Shown in pieces: positions 1 to 8,529 of a stretch of 44,764 nt of DNA. Source of the DNA: a bacterium (lineage in GTDB: Bacteria; Cyanobacteriota; Vampirovibrionia; Gastranaerophilales; Gastranaerophilaceae). The stretch covers positions 1-44,764 of the forward strand of contig JAFQOI010000082.1 of NCBI GenBank assembly GCA_017403285.1, written 5' to 3'. How positions within the stretch are numbered: the stretch's first letter is position 1; the number at the start of each line of letters is the position of its first letter. Made by a program: the position numbers and the translations under genes. The notes beneath the pieces were generated by a model. It saw only the letters and a list, made by a program, of their open reading frames with translations. It was not told the origin of the DNA and did no database searches.

Positions 1-2
1 GT

Positions 3-86
3 TTCATAAGAGAACTTGACTGCAAAGAAAAGAAATTAAATCATACAAAAACAATTGCTTCAATTTTTTCTAAAATACGAAAATAA
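3..86 (+). CDS. C-terminal tail of a gene cut by the window edge, possibly a third radical SAM paralogue
   Basis: An open frame enters from the left edge and stops with TAA at 84-86, giving 27 residues (FIRELDCKEKKLNH then a basic tail). The pattern L-x-C-x(2,3)-K-L-N-H resembles the C-terminal region of the next gene, which reads KLKCDRKLNH. The next gene starts 84 bases later in the same direction. I infer that this is the end of an upstream copy of the same B12-type radical SAM family, so the tandem array would have at least three members. The fragment is too short for a firm call and could be a chance open frame. Confidence 0.4.
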   Translation, partial: FIRELDCKEKKLNHTKTIASIFSKIRK

Positions 87-170
87 GTATAAAGAATATA
101 CAAATTGCACGTAAGTATTTTAAGAAGTATAATAAAAAAATCTTTTACACCCCTTTTTAAGGAAATTAGT

Positions 171-1745
171 ATGTCATCTGACAAAAAGAGAAACAAAGTA
201 TTACTTATTGTTGCATACAGCGAAAGAAATTTGGGAATACGATTTATATCAAACAACCTATTAAAGAACGGTTTCGAGCCTACTATTGTATTTTTTAAGA
301 CATTTGAAACATTATACAATTCTCCCATTGTTACAGAAGAAGAACTTAACCTTCTAAAAGGACTAATAGAAAAAGAAAATTATTTATTTGTAGGTTTAAA
401 CTTACACTCATCTTCAATTATCCAATCAGTAGATAAAGTAATAAATCTTTTACAGAATGTGAATAATTTACCATTCATCATAGGAGGGGCATACCCTACA
501 GTAAATCCAAAATACTGCGCAACAAAAGCAGATATGGTTCTTCGAGGAGATGGGGAAAAAACGATTATAGAATTAGCAAAAGCACTTCAGGAAAATAAAG
601 ATTGGAGAAATATTCCAGGTGCTTGCTTTTTCAACGAAAAAGATGAATATGTCGAAATACAAACGGAAGATTTAGTTACAAATTTAGATTCAATTGCATA
701 TCCTGTTATAGGTTATGAAAAAATGTATCTAATAAATTACGATAGTATAACGCAAATAGATCCACAATTAACAACAGATTTTTATGAAACAAGTACATCA
801 AGAGGATGTCCATTTCATTGTTCATACTGTTGCAATGATGCTCTCTCTAACATATACAAAAAAGGGACTTTTCTACGTTATAGGAGCGTAGATAGTGTAA
901 TAAAGGAACTAACTGAAGCAATACAAAAAAACCCAAATATAAAAGAAATAAGATTTTGGGACGAGGTTTTTCCTTCAGATGAAAAATGGATTAAAGAATT
1001 TTCAAGTCGTTTCAAAAAAGAAATAGGATTGAAGTTCCATATTTTTGGACATCCATTGATGATAAAAGAAAACAATATAAAAACACTGGTAGATGCAGGG
1101 TTGTATGTTATAGCAGTAGGATTTCAATCTGGTTCACCTAATATTAGAAACAATATTTTTAATAGAGCAGAAACAAACGAACAAATTATAAACGCAAGTA
1201 AAATACTTTCAAAGTGTAAAGTACCGAAAGTTTATTATGATTTGATGATTGGACATGCATTAGAGAGTTTGGACGAAATAAAAGAAACATTTGAACTCTG
1301 CCTGCAATTAGAACATCCCTTTAAACTACAATTGCATGGATTGGGAATCTTACCTGGTGCAAAAATTATAAATACTCTAGTTAAAAATGGCATTTATACA
1401 AAAAATGAAATAAATAAAATAACAACATCATCATTTGAAGAACAAGATGCCTTCTTATTAGGTCCATATAAAAATAACTTTTGGGGAGACGAAAGAAAAA
1501 GTATATGGGCAAGTTTGATTTATCTGACTCAATTCCCAGAAATACGAGAAGAAGTTTTACATTTATCACTTAATCCATATAAAAATAAATCTAAAATCAA
1601 TAAATTAAAATGTGACAGAAAGCTTAATCATCCATATATAAAGAGAGTATTATTCTGCGACTATGAAAATTTGTATGACAGACCGATGAATATCGTAAAA
1701 AAGTTTACGAAATCTGTTTTTGATAAAATATTAAAAAAAGACTAA
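171..1745 (+). CDS. B12-binding-domain radical SAM protein (copy 1)
   Basis: This 524-residue protein has an N-terminal Rossmann-like cobalamin-binding-type domain (about residues 8-145, with the G-G-A-Y-P-T segment and the R-G-D-G-E segment typical of this class) followed by a radical SAM core with CPFHCSYC, a CX3CX2C cluster at Cys213, Cys217 and Cys220. The usual cobalamin DxHxxG signature is not recognisable, so cobalamin binding is uncertain. An upstream ATG at 105 is in frame, but 171 is preferred: AAGGA lies 7 bases before it, and the resulting N terminus aligns with the next gene. The family includes methyltransferases and other C-C or C-S bond-forming enzymes; the substrate is unknown. 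It is followed after 14 bases by a close paralogue, probably in one operon. Confidence 0.85.
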   Translation: MSSDKKRNKVLLIVAYSERNLGIRFISNNLLKNGFEPTIVFFKTFETLYNSPIVTEEELNLLKGLIEKENYLFVGLNLHSSSIIQSVDKVINLLQNVNNLPFIIGGAYPTVNPKYCATKADMVLRGDGEKTIIELAKALQENKDWRNIPGACFFNEKDEYVEIQTEDLVTNLDSIAYPVIGYEKMYLINYDSITQIDPQLTTDFYETSTSRGCPFHCSYCCNDALSNIYKKGTFLRYRSVDSVIKELTEAIQKNPNIKEIRFWDEVFPSDEKWIKEFSSRFKKEIGLKFHIFGHPLMIKENNIKTLVDAGLYVIAVGFQSGSPNIRNNIFNRAETNEQIINASKILSKCKVPKVYYDLMIGHALESLDEIKETFELCLQLEHPFKLQLHGLGILPGAKIINTLVKNGIYTKNEINKITTSSFEEQDAFLLGPYKNNFWGDERKSIWASLIYLTQFPEIREEVLHLSLNPYKNKSKINKLKCDRKLNHPYIKRVLFCDYENLYDRPMNIVKKFTKSVFDKILKKD

Positions 1746-1759
1746 AGGACATAAAAAAT

Positions 1760-3316
1760 ATGACTACAAAACGTAGCAATAAAATTCTTTTATTAGCCTT
1801 TTATTTAGAAAAGGCTCCAGGCATTAGGTATCTAGCAAATTACCTTTTAAAAAACGGATTTGAACCTACTATTTGTTTTGTAAAAACATCACCAACAAAT
1901 CCTTCATCCATTTCAAAAAAAGAAAAAGAACTATTAAAAGAACTTATAGAAAAAAACGATTTCTTGTTTATTGGTCTAAGTATACTTTCTTCGTACACAC
2001 TATCTGAAGTTATAAAAGTAAATAATATGATTCGTGAGCACTATAATATTCCAGTTGTTTGGGGTGGAGTATATCCATCTTTAATGCCAGAAGATTGCGC
2101 AAAATATTGCGATATTCTCATAAAAGGAGAAGGAGAACTAGCATTATTAGAATTGGCTAACACAATAAGAAATGGTCAAGATTGGAAAAATATACAAAAT
2201 GTGTGCTACTACGATGAAAATGGCAATTATCATGAAAATAAATTACGTCCTTTAGTTGAAAACCTAGATGAAATTGGATATCCTCTCATATCTGATAAAC
2301 ATATGTATCTTATAGAGGGGAATAAAATTTTTAATGAGGATCCACAACTGAATAGTAACTTCCCTCAAAACTGGGAAAGCTACGAACTAACAACTACGAG
2401 GGGGTGTCCTTTTGGTTGTTCTTATTGTTCATCATCAAAAATAAGAGAAATATACAAAGGAAACGGTAAATTCTTTCGTTTCAGAAGTGTTGATAACGTA
2501 ATAAAAGAATTGACGGAAGCAATAGAAAAGAATCCAAATATAAAAGAAATAAGATTTTGGGATGAAGTTTTTACCACAAACAAAGAATGGATCGAAGAAT
2601 TTTCAAAAAAATACAAAGAAAAAATTGGGCTCAGATTTGTAACTTGGGGACATCCATTACTTATAGAAAAAGAAACAATGGAAATGCTTGTCGATGCAGG
2701 TTTGAGAAGAATAATTGTAGGATTCCAATCTGGTTCTCCGCACGTTAGAAATGAAATTTTTAAACGTCCAGAATCAAACGAACAAATAATAGAAGCAAGC
2801 AAGATATTGAGTTCTTTTCCTGAATTAGAAGTTTATTATGATCTCATAATTTGCCATATTTTAGAAAACATTTCTGAATTAAAAGAAACTTTCGATTTAT
2901 GTATGAAGCTAAGTGCTCCATTTGGATTACAAATTCACGGACTTTCTTTTCTCCCCAAAACAGACATAATCCAAACAATGATAAATGATGGATTATATAC
3001 TGAAGACGAACTTAATAATATATTCAATGCACCTTTCGAAGAAAATTATAGACAATGGAATGGACCTCGTTCTGATTATTATGCTGATAACCCCGAAAAA
3101 GAAATGTGGGCAAATTTAATATATCTAACACAATATAAATCAATTAGAAAAAAATTGATAAATTTTATAAAAAGCCCTAAGAAAAATGAAAAAAGAATAA
3201 AAGAATTAAAACGAAAAATGGAAAATTTAACATACGAAGAACAAGAAAATGCAAAAAAAGGAAAAACTAACAATAATATAATAAAAAACATTAAATTGAT
3301 TTTTAAAATCAGATAA
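1760..3316 (+). CDS. B12-binding-domain radical SAM protein (copy 2)
   Basis: This 518-residue paralogue of the preceding gene has the same architecture: an N-terminal B12-binding-type domain (G-G-V-Y-P-S near residue 98, K-G-E-G-E near 120) and a radical SAM core with CPFGCSYC at Cys216, Cys220 and Cys223. A central block (N-P-N-I-K-E-I-R-F-W-D-E-V-F) is identical in both proteins, and 29 bases are identical at the DNA level (933-961 and 2534-2562). AAAGGA before the ATG is a good ribosome-binding site. The extreme C terminus is lysine-rich and not conserved between the copies, so the copies may differ in partner or substrate. No precursor peptide or sugar/lipid pathway gene sits next to them to reveal the substrate. 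Confidence 0.85.
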   Translation: MTTKRSNKILLLAFYLEKAPGIRYLANYLLKNGFEPTICFVKTSPTNPSSISKKEKELLKELIEKNDFLFIGLSILSSYTLSEVIKVNNMIREHYNIPVVWGGVYPSLMPEDCAKYCDILIKGEGELALLELANTIRNGQDWKNIQNVCYYDENGNYHENKLRPLVENLDEIGYPLISDKHMYLIEGNKIFNEDPQLNSNFPQNWESYELTTTRGCPFGCSYCSSSKIREIYKGNGKFFRFRSVDNVIKELTEAIEKNPNIKEIRFWDEVFTTNKEWIEEFSKKYKEKIGLRFVTWGHPLLIEKETMEMLVDAGLRRIIVGFQSGSPHVRNEIFKRPESNEQIIEASKILSSFPELEVYYDLIICHILENISELKETFDLCMKLSAPFGLQIHGLSFLPKTDIIQTMINDGLYTEDELNNIFNAPFEENYRQWNGPRSDYYADNPEKEMWANLIYLTQYKSIRKKLINFIKSPKKNEKRIKELKRKMENLTYEEQENAKKGKTNNNIIKNIKLIFKIR

Positions 3317-3320
3317 AAAA

Positions 3321-3345
3321 GAAGCAAAAGTATAACTTTTGCTTC
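3321..3345. terminator. Intrinsic terminator between convergent transcripts
   Basis: A perfect 10-bp stem, GAAGCAAAAG with CTTTTGCTTC, closes a TATAA loop. On the minus strand it is followed by TTTTTTATC, so it works best as the terminator of the 41-residue membrane peptide gene. On the plus strand it also follows directly after the second radical SAM gene, though its U-tract there is poor. Confidence 0.75.
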
Positions 3346-3350
3346 TTGCA

Positions 3351-3476
3351 TTATTGTTCTTTTGTTTCTACTTCGTCTTCATGTTTTTCTTGTGAAGTCA
3401 TTTCTTTTTTCTTAAGAAATTTTCCAACAACAAGTCCAATCATAAAAGTTGCACCCGTTAATAAAAATTTGTACAT
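3351..3476 (-). CDS. Small single-pass membrane protein, 41 residues
   Basis: The protein starts MYKFLLTGATFMIGLVVG, one hydrophobic segment (about residues 4-18), followed by a lysine cluster (KFLKKK) and a very polar, acidic tail ending in K-E-Q. The ATG has a near-consensus AAGGAGG (3484-3490) with 7 bases of spacing, and the frame ends just before a terminator, which argues strongly that it is expressed. By the positive-inside rule the basic tail probably faces the cytoplasm. The family is not recognised. YtxH-like small proteins have a similar layout (glycine-rich membrane segment followed by a charged helix), but this one is shorter. Confidence 0.75.
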   Translation of the reverse strand: MYKFLLTGATFMIGLVVGKFLKKKEMTSQEKHEDEVETKEQ

Positions 3477-3648
3477 TAATTTCCCTCCTTAAACACAAAT
3501 AAATTTAAAATATATTAGTAAGTTTTTCTATATTTATTTGTCTAAAATTTATGCTACTTATAATTTAAAGAAAATATAAATTAAAATTATAAAAAGTTAA
3601 TTTTAGAATTTTTATAAAGGTAAATTTATTGTTCATTTCTATTTTTTG

Positions 3649-5406
3649 TTACTCATCATTACCTGTAGCAAAAACATAACCATTTATGCCTTTCTTTTTA
3701 TCTTTTGAAACACCTTTTTTTAAATAAAATTCAATGTCTGATTTGTCTATTCCAAGTATAGAAGATGCCTGGTCAATATCTTTAAATTCACGTAAATTTC
3801 CATACGCATCGAGAGCATAAACAATTTTAGATCTAGGTCTTTTATCTTGATACTTAAATTCATATCCATTTGTGGTTTTTTGTGAGCCATTTAGACACTT
3901 AGTTATTTTAGAAGTATCAATACCAAGTGCTATAGCTGCTCTTTTTTTATTCTTAAATACTCTTTTCTTGCCATTTTTATCAATTGCAACAATAGGAAGC
4001 TGAACCAATTCTTCAGCCTGACGAGCAAATTTATTTATTAAATCTTGATTTCTTATAAGTTTGCCATCTTTTATAGAATCAATATATATCGCTCTAACAA
4101 GCGCTTTTTCATTAATACCTCTTATTACTCCATTAACGCAAAAAAGAACATCTCCTTGTGAAACATTAAGTGCATCAGCTGCTTTTTGTGCATTGTCATA
4201 TCTTACATATTTGCCGTCTGCATCAATAACATAGATAGCATTTTTTATAACTTGTTTAAATTTACCATCAATTTTTTTAGTATCTAACAATGTCTTACCA
4301 AGCCAATCTCCAACTTCTAGTTCTTCTGCTTTTATATAAGCAAATCCGCCAGCAGAATCTCTTTCACCTTTTAAACAAGCATCAATATTCCTTCTTGGAA
4401 CAGAAAGTTTTTTCGCCGCCTCCCCCATACTCATAAATTTAACAACTTTACCATTTTGCCCAATTGCATAAAGAGGAACTGGTGTTCTCTTCCCAAACAA
4501 ATCATCTGCCATTTCGAAGTTAACACTGATTTTACCTTGTTCATCAATATACTCAACTTCATCAGCATAAAAGAAAGCATAACCTGCTGTTGTACTTCTT
4601 TCTTTATTCAAACATTGATTAATATGAGTTGTATCAATTCCAAGCACATTTCCGGCTTCTGAGCGTTGTTCAAATTTAATGTATTTTCCTTCTTCATCAA
4701 CTGAATAAAATGGTCTAATTTTTGGTTGAGAATCAAATACCGCAGAAAGTTCTTTTACTTTTGCATTTAATTTCCATTTATTGATAGAAATTTTACCATT
4801 TGTCCCGACTCTTTCAAGATCATCTGCGTACATAAAGCCGACACCACAAGAGGTTTTTTGGTTACCTTTCAAGCATTTAACAATATTTGTCCCAGAACCA
4901 CCAAGAGCCCTAGCAGCAGCAGAAACACTCATATATTTTTGATAATTACCATCTCTATCTATAGAATAAATTGGTCTTTTATTTACTTCATTTGGGTCTT
5001 TTGCTTTTAGTTCTCTTATTGCAATAATTTTGTCATTCAGCTTTTTTTCATCAACGGTAACATTACCATTTTTATCAACAGTTTCAATTTCATCAGCAGA
5101 AACAAACATATAACCACCTGCAGTACATCTTTTTCCAGACAAACATGCACCAATACTTGCAGCATCTGCCCCAACTGTTCTGCCTGCTTCTTTTAAGCTT
5201 AAATGTTTATTGTAATTACCCTCATTGTCTATTGAGTACAAAGGTTTTCTTGCTGCACAGAATGATAAATTATATCCTCCTGTAATATGCATATAATTCA
5301 AAATATTTGCAGAACTTACATCTCCTGTTATATTATTTTTCGCAGAAGAATGTTTAGACCTATAATCTTTTGAAAAAAGATTAATATTCAATGGATGCAG
5401 TTTCAT
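3649..5406 (-). CDS. Tandem IENR1/NUMOD1-like repeat protein A (7 repeats)
   Basis: This 585-residue protein is a leader of about 52 residues plus seven repeats beginning near residues 54, 144, 231, 310, 389, 470 and 528. Each repeat reads roughly I-Y-x-I-D-x-x-G-x-Y-x-(K/R)-F, then S-x-x-E-A-A-x-x-L-G-I, four variable residues, I-x-x-C-L-x-G, and G-Y-x-F. That matches the intron-encoded nuclease repeat (IENR1/NUMOD1), a DNA-binding helix-turn-helix module of homing nucleases. No HNH, GIY-YIG or other catalytic domain is present. Linkers of 25-35 residues between repeats are acidic then basic. The start at 5406 (not the longer frame from 5496) is chosen because its first 51 residues align with the divergent paralogue; no clear Shine-Dalgarno is seen. 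Residues 35-50 carry the YNLSF motif shared with other proteins here. DNA binding is inferred, not shown. Confidence 0.8.
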   Translation of the reverse strand: MKLHPLNINLFSKDYRSKHSSAKNNITGDVSSANILNYMHITGGYNLSFCAARKPLYSIDNEGNYNKHLSLKEAGRTVGADAASIGACLSGKRCTAGGYMFVSADEIETVDKNGNVTVDEKKLNDKIIAIRELKAKDPNEVNKRPIYSIDRDGNYQKYMSVSAAARALGGSGTNIVKCLKGNQKTSCGVGFMYADDLERVGTNGKISINKWKLNAKVKELSAVFDSQPKIRPFYSVDEEGKYIKFEQRSEAGNVLGIDTTHINQCLNKERSTTAGYAFFYADEVEYIDEQGKISVNFEMADDLFGKRTPVPLYAIGQNGKVVKFMSMGEAAKKLSVPRRNIDACLKGERDSAGGFAYIKAEELEVGDWLGKTLLDTKKIDGKFKQVIKNAIYVIDADGKYVRYDNAQKAADALNVSQGDVLFCVNGVIRGINEKALVRAIYIDSIKDGKLIRNQDLINKFARQAEELVQLPIVAIDKNGKKRVFKNKKRAAIALGIDTSKITKCLNGSQKTTNGYEFKYQDKRPRSKIVYALDAYGNLREFKDIDQASSILGIDKSDIEFYLKKGVSKDKKKGINGYVFATGNDE

Positions 5407-5484
5407 ATTAATTGAAAAACAAAATATAAAAATTTTTGTTAAATTATTTCTGCAAAAAAAATTTTTAGAAGTTTTCATAAAAAT
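5407..5484. promoter_or_regulatory. Divergent intergenic control region of repeat genes A and B
   Basis: Only 78 bases separate the two divergent start codons, so the promoters must overlap here. The stretch is almost pure A/T. Each start codon lies inside a small inverted repeat: TTTCA-N7-TGAAA at 5401-5417 for gene A and TTTCATA-N4-TATGAAA at 5473-5490 for gene B. Part of each is dictated by the shared Met-Lys start, so they may be chance. No confident -35/-10 pair could be chosen. Confidence 0.4.
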
Positions 5485-7341
5485 ATGAAAGTGCATCCCT
5501 CTAATTTTTGTTGTTTAAACGATAATGAATATTCATCAGATAAAACAACAAAAAATCCTATAGTTTCACATAAAAATCCAAATATTGTTTTTAATTACTT
5601 AAGTGCAATTGGGAATTATAACATAACATTTTCTGCTGCAAAAAATCCATTTTATTCTATAGATGAGAATGGAAATTATATAAGATTTACTGACAGAAAA
5701 GTTGCAGAAGAAACTCTATCTTTAGCAAAGAGCAACATTGCTGAATGTCTTCAAGGAAAAAGGACAGCAACTCATGGATATAGTTTTTGCTATGCAAGTG
5801 AGATTGAAACAACAGATGAAACAGGTAACATAAAAATTGACGAAGAAAAATTAAATAAAAAGATAGAAGAAACAAAACTTGCACTTCAATCAAGGGATAT
5901 TCCTATTCCAATTTACGCAATAAGCCCAAATGGAACTTATAAAAAATTCCCTAGCAAATATCAAGCTGGTAAACAACTTGGAATTTCTGTTCCTCACTTA
6001 TTAAAATGCTTAAATGGAGAATTAAACAAAACAGGTGGATATACTTTTGTCTTTCCAGAAGAAATAGAAGAAAAAGATAAAGATGGAAATATTTTTGTAA
6101 GCAGAAGAAAAGTGGATGATATAGCAAGTACTTCATTTTTAAATACAAAAGCAACACCATTGTATGCAATTGATAAATATGGCAATCATAGAAGATTTGC
6201 AGGTATTAGAATTGCCGCAAGAGAATTATCATTAGAATGCGCTAATATTTCAAGATGCTTACAAGGTGGGCAAAAAAGAGTTGGAGAATATACGTTCGTA
6301 AGAGCGCAAGATGTAGAAAAAAAAGATAAGAACAACAGGTTAACTCTTGATACTGAAAAGATGGAAGAAATAAATCAAACATCATTAGAAATGAAAAATT
6401 ATGTCCCAGTATACACAATAAGATATGACGGCAAAATAACAAAACACGCAAACCAAAATAGGGCAGCAAGAGCAATTGGAGTAAAAGCAGACGCACTAAG
6501 ACACTGTCTGGGCGGCAGATATAGTGTTATAAACGGACACTCAGTTGCTTATGCAAAAGATATTGAAAAAATAAATGATGAAGGGAAAACAGAATTAAAT
6601 TTTGAATTGCTTGAAGAAAAATATAATGAAGCAAATAAAAATGCAATATATGCAATTTATCCAGATGGAACACATAAAAAATATGTGACACAAGCACAAG
6701 CAGCGGAAGAACTTGGAATAAGAAGAACAAAAATAGCACAGTGTTTAACTGGTGAAAGTAATATGACAGCAGGGAGAACTTTTGTTAAAGCAAGTGATGT
6801 TGAAACTTTTTCAAAAGGTCATATAATACTCAATCGCAATTTAATAAAGAAATTTTCAGTTAGTTTACTATCTACATCTAAACTTCGTGCAATATATGCA
6901 TTTGATGAAAAAGGAAATTATGTAAGATATGGAAGCATAAAACAGGCAACAGATGGCTTATCAATTGGAAAAACAAATATTGCACTTTGCTTAAATGGAC
7001 AACAAAAATCAAGCAAAGGTTATCATTTTATATATGCTTCAGATGTTGAACAATATGACGAAAATGGAATATTAATTATAGATTATGACAAAATTGATGA
7101 AATAAGAGAAGAAATAAATCCTGCAATAAGAAAACGAAATAAAAAATATGGCAAAATATATGCCTTGTCAGGTGTAAATATAAAAGAATTTGAAAATATT
7201 TCAATTGCAGCAAGAGAATTGAATATAGACGCAAATGATATTGAACATTTATTGAAAACAGGAAGAAACAGAAATAATGGAGCATCTTCAATTAATGGCT
7301 ATGTATTTACATGTGAAAATGACGAAAAAGAAACAAAATAA
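5485..7341 (+). CDS. Tandem IENR1/NUMOD1-like repeat protein B (7 repeats)
   Basis: This 618-residue paralogue of the divergent gene has the same layout: a leader whose residues 36-50 end in NYNITFSAA, then seven IENR1-like repeats (first repeat from about residue 54, e.g. F-Y-S-I-D-E-N-G-N-Y, ending C-L-Q-G-K-R-T-A-T-H-G-Y-S-F). The final repeat ends in GYVFTCENDE, matching the C termini of both paralogues. Repeats match position by position between the proteins (repeat 5 begins N-A-I-Y in A and B), so the gene duplicated as a whole. The four residues before I-x-x-C-L differ in every repeat (AKSN, SVPH, ECAN, KADA, RRTK, GKTN, DAND). No enzyme domain, signal peptide or membrane segment is seen. 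Probably a cytoplasmic modular nucleic-acid-binding protein. Confidence 0.8.
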   Translation: MKVHPSNFCCLNDNEYSSDKTTKNPIVSHKNPNIVFNYLSAIGNYNITFSAAKNPFYSIDENGNYIRFTDRKVAEETLSLAKSNIAECLQGKRTATHGYSFCYASEIETTDETGNIKIDEEKLNKKIEETKLALQSRDIPIPIYAISPNGTYKKFPSKYQAGKQLGISVPHLLKCLNGELNKTGGYTFVFPEEIEEKDKDGNIFVSRRKVDDIASTSFLNTKATPLYAIDKYGNHRRFAGIRIAARELSLECANISRCLQGGQKRVGEYTFVRAQDVEKKDKNNRLTLDTEKMEEINQTSLEMKNYVPVYTIRYDGKITKHANQNRAARAIGVKADALRHCLGGRYSVINGHSVAYAKDIEKINDEGKTELNFELLEEKYNEANKNAIYAIYPDGTHKKYVTQAQAAEELGIRRTKIAQCLTGESNMTAGRTFVKASDVETFSKGHIILNRNLIKKFSVSLLSTSKLRAIYAFDEKGNYVRYGSIKQATDGLSIGKTNIALCLNGQQKSSKGYHFIYASDVEQYDENGILIIDYDKIDEIREEINPAIRKRNKKYGKIYALSGVNIKEFENISIAARELNIDANDIEHLLKTGRNRNNGASSINGYVFTCENDEKETK

Positions 7342-7467
7342 GAATTTTTGTAAAAAATAAGTTAATTCGGCAATAAAAAAAAGATAAAAGATAATTTATA
7401 AATAAATTTAAAGTTACTTTTTATTAAAAGAGCAACAATTTTTTTTAGGAGTGTTGAAATAAACAAG

Positions 7468-8004
7468 ATGAGAGTTAACACGCCAAAATTCAATCAATAT
7501 CTAGCGAATTCGTTAGAAAAGTTCTCTAATAATGGTGGAGAAAAAGTTTCTAACTACGTTAATGCTGCTGGAAAAATGGTTATAGCACCACTAGTAATAA
7601 TGCATAACCCATTTACGCATGAGGACAAAGATAATAGAAAATGGGCTGCAATAAAACAACCAGTTGAAGCAGTAATAACAATTGGAATGCAATTGGCAAG
7701 CCTAGCATTTCTATTCAAAGGAATAGACTCATTGATAAAAAAAGGGAAAATCAATTTCAAATTCGTAGAAGAAGCCACAAAAGATGCAAGTAAAATACCT
7801 ACAAAAATACTAGAAGCTTGTGGAAACGACAAAGAAAAAGCCGTAAAAATGTATAGAGAACAGTTTAATGAAATATTCAAAGATAGAGTAGGTGCTGTTC
7901 TATCTGCCTTGATTTATGTACCAGTCCTTGCAGTATCAAATAAAATTTACCCAAAAATAGCAAAAAAGTTGGTTAACAAAGATGAAAATAAATCCACTAA
8001 ATAA
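7468..8004 (+). CDS. Unknown protein with two hydrophobic segments (first of a pair)
   Basis: This 178-residue protein has hydrophobic stretches at about residues 65-85 and 141-157, separated by a charged segment of about 50 residues. A conserved-looking block (H-N-P-F-T-H-E-D-K, then R-K-W-A-A-I-K-Q-P) precedes the first one. I recognise the style as a family of unknown function from Gastranaerophilales-like genomes, but no function is known to me. AGGAG lies about 15 bases before the ATG, a long spacing. It opens a same-strand cluster: its end overlaps the next gene by 23 bases, and that gene is followed closely by two more, the last a metallophosphatase. The hydrophobic segments may be membrane helices or a buried helical hairpin. 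Confidence 0.65.
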   Translation: MRVNTPKFNQYLANSLEKFSNNGGEKVSNYVNAAGKMVIAPLVIMHNPFTHEDKDNRKWAAIKQPVEAVITIGMQLASLAFLFKGIDSLIKKGKINFKFVEEATKDASKIPTKILEACGNDKEKAVKMYREQFNEIFKDRVGAVLSALIYVPVLAVSNKIYPKIAKKLVNKDENKSTK

Positions 8005-8527
8005 AATAACCAACTCAGAGTTGGTAAATAAGCATATAAAAAAGGTAATACAAGATGATACATTTGCCGCAAAAACTCTTGTTGCAATAAATGTGGCAAA
8101 AGATGTATTTGCATATGCTACAAGATTTGAGACAACTATGAAAAATAAAGCTATTCCTGAGGAAAAACGTCCATTTGTAGCATCCATGGATTTGATGTCG
8201 GGAGTAGTAACAGCAGCGCTTCAAATTGGAGTTGGTTTTAGTTTGGCAAACCCAAAAATACAAAACAAATTATGGGATAAATTATTTAAAAATTGCCAAT
8301 TTAAAGATATAGTAAAAGCAAAAAAAGGATTCAGCCAAGTACTAGCATTAATAGGATCCACAGTTCTCGCCGAAAGAATACTTGTACCTCTAATCGCAAC
8401 TCCATGCGCAGAACAAGTTGAAAAAAGGTTTTTTAAACATCCAGAAAAACAAAAAAATAAAATGTTTCATAACTTCGTATCATTCGAAACATTTGAAAAA
8501 AATATAGCAAATAGAACGGAGAAATAA
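7982..8527 (+). CDS. Unknown protein with two hydrophobic segments (second of a pair)
   Basis: This 181-residue protein has hydrophobic segments at about residues 68-89 and 118-142. It resembles its upstream neighbour in layout: a charged helix with R/K-P/W-x-A before the first hydrophobic segment, a polar loop of about 30-50 residues, then a second hydrophobic segment and a basic tail. The two are probably distant paralogues that act as a pair. The 23-base overlap with the upstream gene and the lack of a strong Shine-Dalgarno suggest translational coupling. Function unknown. Confidence 0.65.
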   Translation: MKINPLNKITNSELVNKHIKKVIQDDTFAAKTLVAINVAKDVFAYATRFETTMKNKAIPEEKRPFVASMDLMSGVVTAALQIGVGFSLANPKIQNKLWDKLFKNCQFKDIVKAKKGFSQVLALIGSTVLAERILVPLIATPCAEQVEKRFFKHPEKQKNKMFHNFVSFETFEKNIANRTEK

Positions 8528-8529
8528 TT

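Noticed and set aside
1-3316. RiPP or natural product cluster around the radical SAM genes
   Set aside because: No precursor-peptide-like ORF, transporter or maturation partner is near; the adjacent 41-residue protein is a membrane peptide on the other strand.
5406-5496. Longer start of repeat gene A (from 5496)
   Set aside because: The extra 30 residues are hydrophobic noise overlapping the start of gene B; the alignment of paralogues fixes the start at 5406.
3649-7341. Repeat proteins as homing endonucleases or self-splicing intron products
   Set aside because: No GIY-YIG, HNH or LAGLIDADG motif and no interrupted host gene nearby.
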